Below, one piece after another: positions 60,381-64,000 of a DNA stretch of 64,000 nucleotides. This stretch comes from Actinophytocola algeriensis (GTDB lineage: Bacteria > Actinomycetota > Actinomycetes > Mycobacteriales > Pseudonocardiaceae). Both the position numbers and the translations under genes were made by a program. Within the stretch, counting starts at the first letter, position 1; each line of letters begins with the position of its first letter. The notes below the pieces were generated by a model that made no database searches, had not been told where the DNA came from, and was given only the letters and a program-made list of their open reading frames with translations. The DNA lies in NCBI RefSeq assembly GCF_014203735.1, contig NZ_JACHJQ010000003.1:667326-731325 (forward strand), in the 5' to 3' direction.

Positions 60381-63300
60381 ATGGATGTGTTCGACGTACA
60401 CGGACGACTGATCGAGGACTACCGTGAGTTCACCTCCGGGTTCGCGGAGATCCACGACCGAGAGATTCGTGAACACGTCGACCGGCGCCTTCGTGATGGT
60501 GACCAGTGGCCGGACCCCTATCTGTCGTTGAACCCGAACTTCGCCTCCGGCGGCACAGTGTCCGACCTCGTCGGTGAGGGGCTCCTGCATCCCGACTGCG
60601 AAAAGATCTTCAGGGTCGGCAAGGACCAGCCGGGCATGACCGGCCATCCGCTCAGCCTGCATCAACACCAACGGGAAGCGATCGCGATCGCGCGGGGCGG
60701 CGCCAGCTATGTGCTCACCACGGGCACCGGTTCCGGCAAGAGCCTGAGCTACATCGTGCCCATCGTGGACAGCGTGCTCCGGCAGCGCGAGGCGGGAACC
60801 TACCGTCCCGGTGTCAAGGCGATCATCGTCTATCCGATGAACGCTCTCGCCAACAGTCAACGCAACGAACTGGAGAAGTTCCTCAGAAACGGAATGGATC
60901 CGGAGGACGAACAGGTCACCTTTCGCCGCTACACGGGACAGGACAGGGAATCCGAACGCGCGGAGATCCTCGAAAATCCGCCGGACATCGTTCTCACCAA
61001 CTACGTGATGCTCGAACTCGTCCTGACACGTCCGGACGAGCGCGAGCGGTTGATCACGGCTGCTGGTGATCTGCGATTCCTGGTGCTGGACGAGTTGCAC
61101 ACCTATCGAGGGCGTTCCGGTGCGGATGTCGGCATGCTGGTTCGACGGCTTCGAGACGCTTGTTCGGCGACTGATCTCCAGTGCGTGGGTACGTCCGCGA
61201 CCATGACCACCGAAGGCTCCGAACAGGATCGGAAGGCCGCCGTGGCCTCGGTCGCCAGTGATCTGTTCGGTACCGCGGTAGCAGCCCCGAATGTCATCGG
61301 GGAGACGTTGGAACGTGCGACCGACGGTGACCCGGACGACGTCCAGGGCCTCCGGAGAAGCATCGAGGACGACACGGGCAACGACGACCACGGGCGTTTC
61401 GTGAGTGATCCGCTGTCCGCATGGGTCGAGCGGCGGTTCGGCATCGTCGAGTCCGAAGGCAGGTTGGTACGGCCGCCGACGCCGTCGACTGTTCGCGATG
61501 CCGCTGACGTGCTTGCGAAGAGCTTGGGGGTGTCCGTCGACGCGTGTGCGGCCGGTGTCGCGAGGACGTTGCAGCGCGGTGCGCGCATCATCGACCCGCG
61601 TACCCGCCGTCCGGTGTTCGCGTTCCGCCTGCACCAGTTCCTGTCCAAAGGGGACAACGTCTACCTCAGCCTGGAACCCCCTTCGGCCAGATATGTGACC
61701 AGCCGGTACCAGACGGTGGTGCCGGAGCAGGGGCGTGCCGACGCCATCCTTCTGCCCGCGGCGTTCTGTCGCGAGTGCGGGCAGGAGTACCTCGTGGTGC
61801 AGCGAGTCGACGACGACGGCTACGAGCGCTTCGTGTCCCGGGCGGACGGCGAGGGTCGTGGCGGCGCACCTGGTTACCTGTTCACCAGCGAAGAGGTGCC
61901 GTGGCCCGCCGACGTCCACGTCGCGATCAGTGAACAGCGGTTGCCGGAGTCGTGGCTCGTCACGGATGACCACGGCAACGTGTCCATCGCGCCGCGCCGC
62001 CGCGACCGCCTGCCCGAGCGGGTATACCTCGACGTGACGGGCCGGTTGACCGAACGCGGCTCGGGAACCGAGTTCGCGTTCATCGAAGGCGCGTTCGCCT
62101 TCTGTCTCCGCTGCCGGGTCTCCTACGAGCAACTGCGCAGCAGCGACTTCGGCAAGCTCGCCTCGCTCTCCGCGGAGGGGCGTAGCTCTGCTGCGTCTGT
62201 GATCAGCGCGAGCGTCGTGCGCAGCCTGCGATCGCAGTCCGACCTGCCGCACTCCGCGCGGAAACTGCTCGCGTTCGCCGACAACCGGCAGGACGCGAGT
62301 TTGCAGGCCGGGCACTTCAATGACTTCATCCAGGTCAGTCAGCTGCGCGGTGCGCTGTACCGGGCGGTGTCCGTTGCGCCGGACGGGCTGACCCACGAGG
62401 TGATCGAACAGAAGGTCACTGACGCGCTGGGACTGTCCATTGCGGACTTCGCGCAGAACAAGGTCGCCCGGTTCAGCCTTGAGCGCCGCGCGTGGGAGGC
62501 GCTGCGCCGGGTGGTCGGCTACCGGATCTACCAGGATCTGGAGCGGGGCTGGCGGATCACCATGCCAAACCTCGAACAGACCGGCCTGCTGCGGATCGAC
62601 TACACCGACCTGCCGGAGATCGCGGCCGAACAGTCCCTGTGGGAGGACCGTCACCCAGTGCTCCGCGACGACATCGCCGAGCATCGCCGCGAGCTGATGC
62701 GCATTCTGCTCGACGAGTTGCGCCGGGTGCTGGCCGTCGAGGTCGACTGTTTCGATCCCATCGGGTTCGAACAGCTCCGCAAACTCAGCGGCCAGCACCT
62801 CGACGAACCGTGGGCACTGCCGGAACGGGAGAGCGAACCGAGCACCGGCAAGGCGTTCGCTCGTGCGGGCGGCAAGGGCAGCCGTCGTGACCACCTCTAC
62901 CTCAGCGGCTACGGCGCGTACGGTCGCTACCTGTTGCGGTCCACCACGTTTCCCGGAGTCCCGGGCAGGCTTGCCCGGGATGACGCCCAGAAGATGATCG
63001 CGGACATGCTGGGCGTCCTCGCCGAATGTGGCCTGCTCGCGGTCAGCCGGACCAACGAGGCGGACGGTGCACCGGGCTATCAGCTCAAGGCTTCCGCGAT
63101 CATCTGGCGTGCCGGCGACGGGAAGTCCGGTGCCACGGACCCGGTGCGCAAGGAGGTCGCCTCCGAGCACGGGCCGAGGGTCAACCCGTTCTTCCGGCGC
63201 CTGTACTCGGATGTGGCCGAGACGCTCGCCGGCATGCATGCCCGCGAGCACACCGCCCAGGTGTCCAACGAGAACCGGATCAAACGGGAGAACCAGTTCC

Positions 63301-64000
63301 GTAGTGGTGAGCTGCCTGTGCTGTTCTGCTCGCCCACCATGGAACTCGGCATCGACATCGCGAGTCTGAACGCCGTCGGGTTGCGTAACGTGCCGCCGAC
63401 ACCGGCCAACTACGCGCAGCGCGCGGGCCGTGCCGGGCGTTCTGGTCAGCCCGCGCTCGTGGTCACGTACTGCGCCACCGGGAATGCCCACGACCAGTAC
63501 TACTTCCGCAACCGGGACCAGATGGTCGGTGGCTCCGTCGCACCGCCCCGGCTGGACCTCACCAACGAAGACCTGCTGCGCTCCCACGTCCACGCCATCT
63601 GGCTCGCCGAGACCGGAGTCCGGCTGGACCGGTCTCTGGCGAAGGTGGTGGGCACGGGTTCCCCCGGTCTGCCGATCGCGACACGGATTCGCCAGGCGAT
63701 CGGCTCCGTGGCCGCACGAGACCGCGCGATACGGCACGCTCGGATAGTCCTGTCCGGCCTCGCCGATCGGTTGGACAGCACCTCGTGGTGGCACCCCGAC
63801 TGGATCGAACGGGTCGTCACGGACGCCGAGCTGGAGTTCGACCGTGCGCTGGAACGCTGGCGTGAACTGTTCCGGGCCGCGGTGCGTGAGCAGGAGCGGC
63901 AGAACAAGATCATTCTCGATCACTCGAGCAGTCCGAAGTCCCGGGACGACGCGACTCGCAAGCGTCGAGAGGCCGAGAACCAGCTGCGTCTGCTCCGGCT
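60381..64000 (+). CDS. Very large DEAD/DEAH-type helicase, cut by the window edge (phage-defence-type)
   Basis: At least 1,206 residues with no stop before the window end. Helicase motifs seen are Q-like LSLHQHQREA, Walker A TTGTGSGKS (113-121), YPMNALANSQ, Walker B DELHTYRGRSGADVG (from ~237), GTSATM, then far downstream SPTMELGIDIA (~983) and QRAGRAGRSG (~1013). A ~700-residue insert holds two CxxC pairs (FCRECG ~463, FCLRC ~574), probably one zinc site. This layout fits the giant helicases of defence systems (DISARM DrmA, Druantia DruE, DpdJ and relatives) rather than housekeeping ones. ATG 60381 follows CTGGGGG. GC at third positions is visibly lower than in neighbours, and it abuts a tRNA, suggesting acquisition. 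Confidence 0.8.
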   Translation, partial: MDVFDVHGRLIEDYREFTSGFAEIHDREIREHVDRRLRDGDQWPDPYLSLNPNFASGGTVSDLVGEGLLHPDCEKIFRVGKDQPGMTGHPLSLHQHQREAIAIARGGASYVLTTGTGSGKSLSYIVPIVDSVLRQREAGTYRPGVKAIIVYPMNALANSQRNELEKFLRNGMDPEDEQVTFRRYTGQDRESERAEILENPPDIVLTNYVMLELVLTRPDERERLITAAGDLRFLVLDELHTYRGRSGADVGMLVRRLRDACSATDLQCVGTSATMTTEGSEQDRKAAVASVASDLFGTAVAAPNVIGETLERATDGDPDDVQGLRRSIEDDTGNDDHGRFVSDPLSAWVERRFGIVESEGRLVRPPTPSTVRDAADVLAKSLGVSVDACAAGVARTLQRGARIIDPRTRRPVFAFRLHQFLSKGDNVYLSLEPPSARYVTSRYQTVVPEQGRADAILLPAAFCRECGQEYLVVQRVDDDGYERFVSRADGEGRGGAPGYLFTSEEVPWPADVHVAISEQRLPESWLVTDDHGNVSIAPRRRDRLPERVYLDVTGRLTERGSGTEFAFIEGAFAFCLRCRVSYEQLRSSDFGKLASLSAEGRSSAASVISASVVRSLRSQSDLPHSARKLLAFADNRQDASLQAGHFNDFIQVSQLRGALYRAVSVAPDGLTHEVIEQKVTDALGLSIADFAQNKVARFSLERRAWEALRRVVGYRIYQDLERGWRITMPNLEQTGLLRIDYTDLPEIAAEQSLWEDRHPVLRDDIAEHRRELMRILLDELRRVLAVEVDCFDPIGFEQLRKLSGQHLDEPWALPERESEPSTGKAFARAGGKGSRRDHLYLSGYGAYGRYLLRSTTFPGVPGRLARDDAQKMIADMLGVLAECGLLAVSRTNEADGAPGYQLKASAIIWRAGDGKSGATDPVRKEVASEHGPRVNPFFRRLYSDVAETLAGMHAREHTAQVSNENRIKRENQFRSGELPVLFCSPTMELGIDIASLNAVGLRNVPPTPANYAQRAGRAGRSGQPALVVTYCATGNAHDQYYFRNRDQMVGGSVAPPRLDLTNEDLLRSHVHAIWLAETGVRLDRSLAKVVGTGSPGLPIATRIRQAIGSVAARDRAIRHARIVLSGLADRLDSTSWWHPDWIERVVTDAELEFDRALERWRELFRAAVREQERQNKIILDHSSSPKSRDDATRKRREAENQLRLLR

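Noticed and set aside
60339-63923. A 1,194-codon open frame on the minus strand
   Set aside because: It lies exactly opposite the helicase, whose motifs are unmistakable on the plus strand. The minus frame gives no recognisable domains and is open only because of high-GC codon bias.

Overview
The window is about 72% GC, with dense genes, frequent 1-4 nt start/stop overlaps and many GTG or TTG starts. It looks like the chromosome of a filamentous actinobacterium of the order Pseudonocardiales. The evidence is an arabinogalactan locus (DprE1/DprE2, GlfT1, Wzm/Wzt galactan exporter, GtrA protein), EspG/PPE-type ESX-associated genes, two 'conservons' (CvnA-D), an ECF sigma factor paired with a DGPF-domain protein, and an AfsR/SARP regulator. 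The genus cannot be fixed from sequence alone.

Layout. 1-5980: arabinogalactan synthesis and export. 6111-15427: a complete pseudaminic-acid (nonulosonic acid) pathway. It has PseB, PseC, a PseG-PseH fusion, PseI and a CMP-sugar synthetase, together with a sialyltransferase-like (GT29-type) protein, a coiled-coil protein, a GNAT, an APH-type kinase and a polyprenyl diphosphate synthase. A cluster of four DnaA boxes and a family of short repeats lie inside this block. 15572-17430: VOC, TauE/SafE and dienelactone-hydrolase-like genes. 17450-20558: an orphan ESX-associated set (EspG, helical protein, PPE-like, EspG). 20663-27786: DGPF protein plus ECF sigma factor, a two-component system, and an AraC-VOC-UvrA-like set. 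27820-28480: an array of diverged tRNA genes mixed with a decayed HAD hydrolase and a tRNA remnant, followed by a compact 34-codon transcription unit with its own promoter, operator-like palindrome and terminator. 29572-33631 and 42016-46509: two conservons, the second followed by an MHYT membrane protein. Between them lie CsbD-like, TetR/P450, DoxX, TRIC-type and LuxR genes and a large LAWTG-anchored surface protein. 46545-59871: a GH25 muramidase, a zinc-ribbon microprotein, a vWA/PP2C/kinase triad (TerY-P type), SARP and XRE-TPR regulators, two tiny exported proteins that share a palindromic upstream motif, a Nudix hydrolase, a pseudokinase and acetoacetyl-CoA synthetase. 59930-60157: tRNA-Ser and tRNA-Arg with a strong terminator, followed directly by a very large helicase gene of the phage-defence type that runs off the window.

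How the parts fit. The left third builds and decorates the cell envelope. DprE1/E2 make the arabinan donor, GlfT1 starts galactan, Wzm/Wzt export it, and the Pse block should make CMP-pseudaminic acid (or a close relative) for transfer by the GT29-like enzyme. The middle and right carry signalling modules and surface proteins. The most notable system is the full pseudaminic-acid pathway next to a sialyltransferase-like gene. The next most notable are the shared palindrome at two micro-exoprotein genes and the tRNA-adjacent helicase that may open a defence island.
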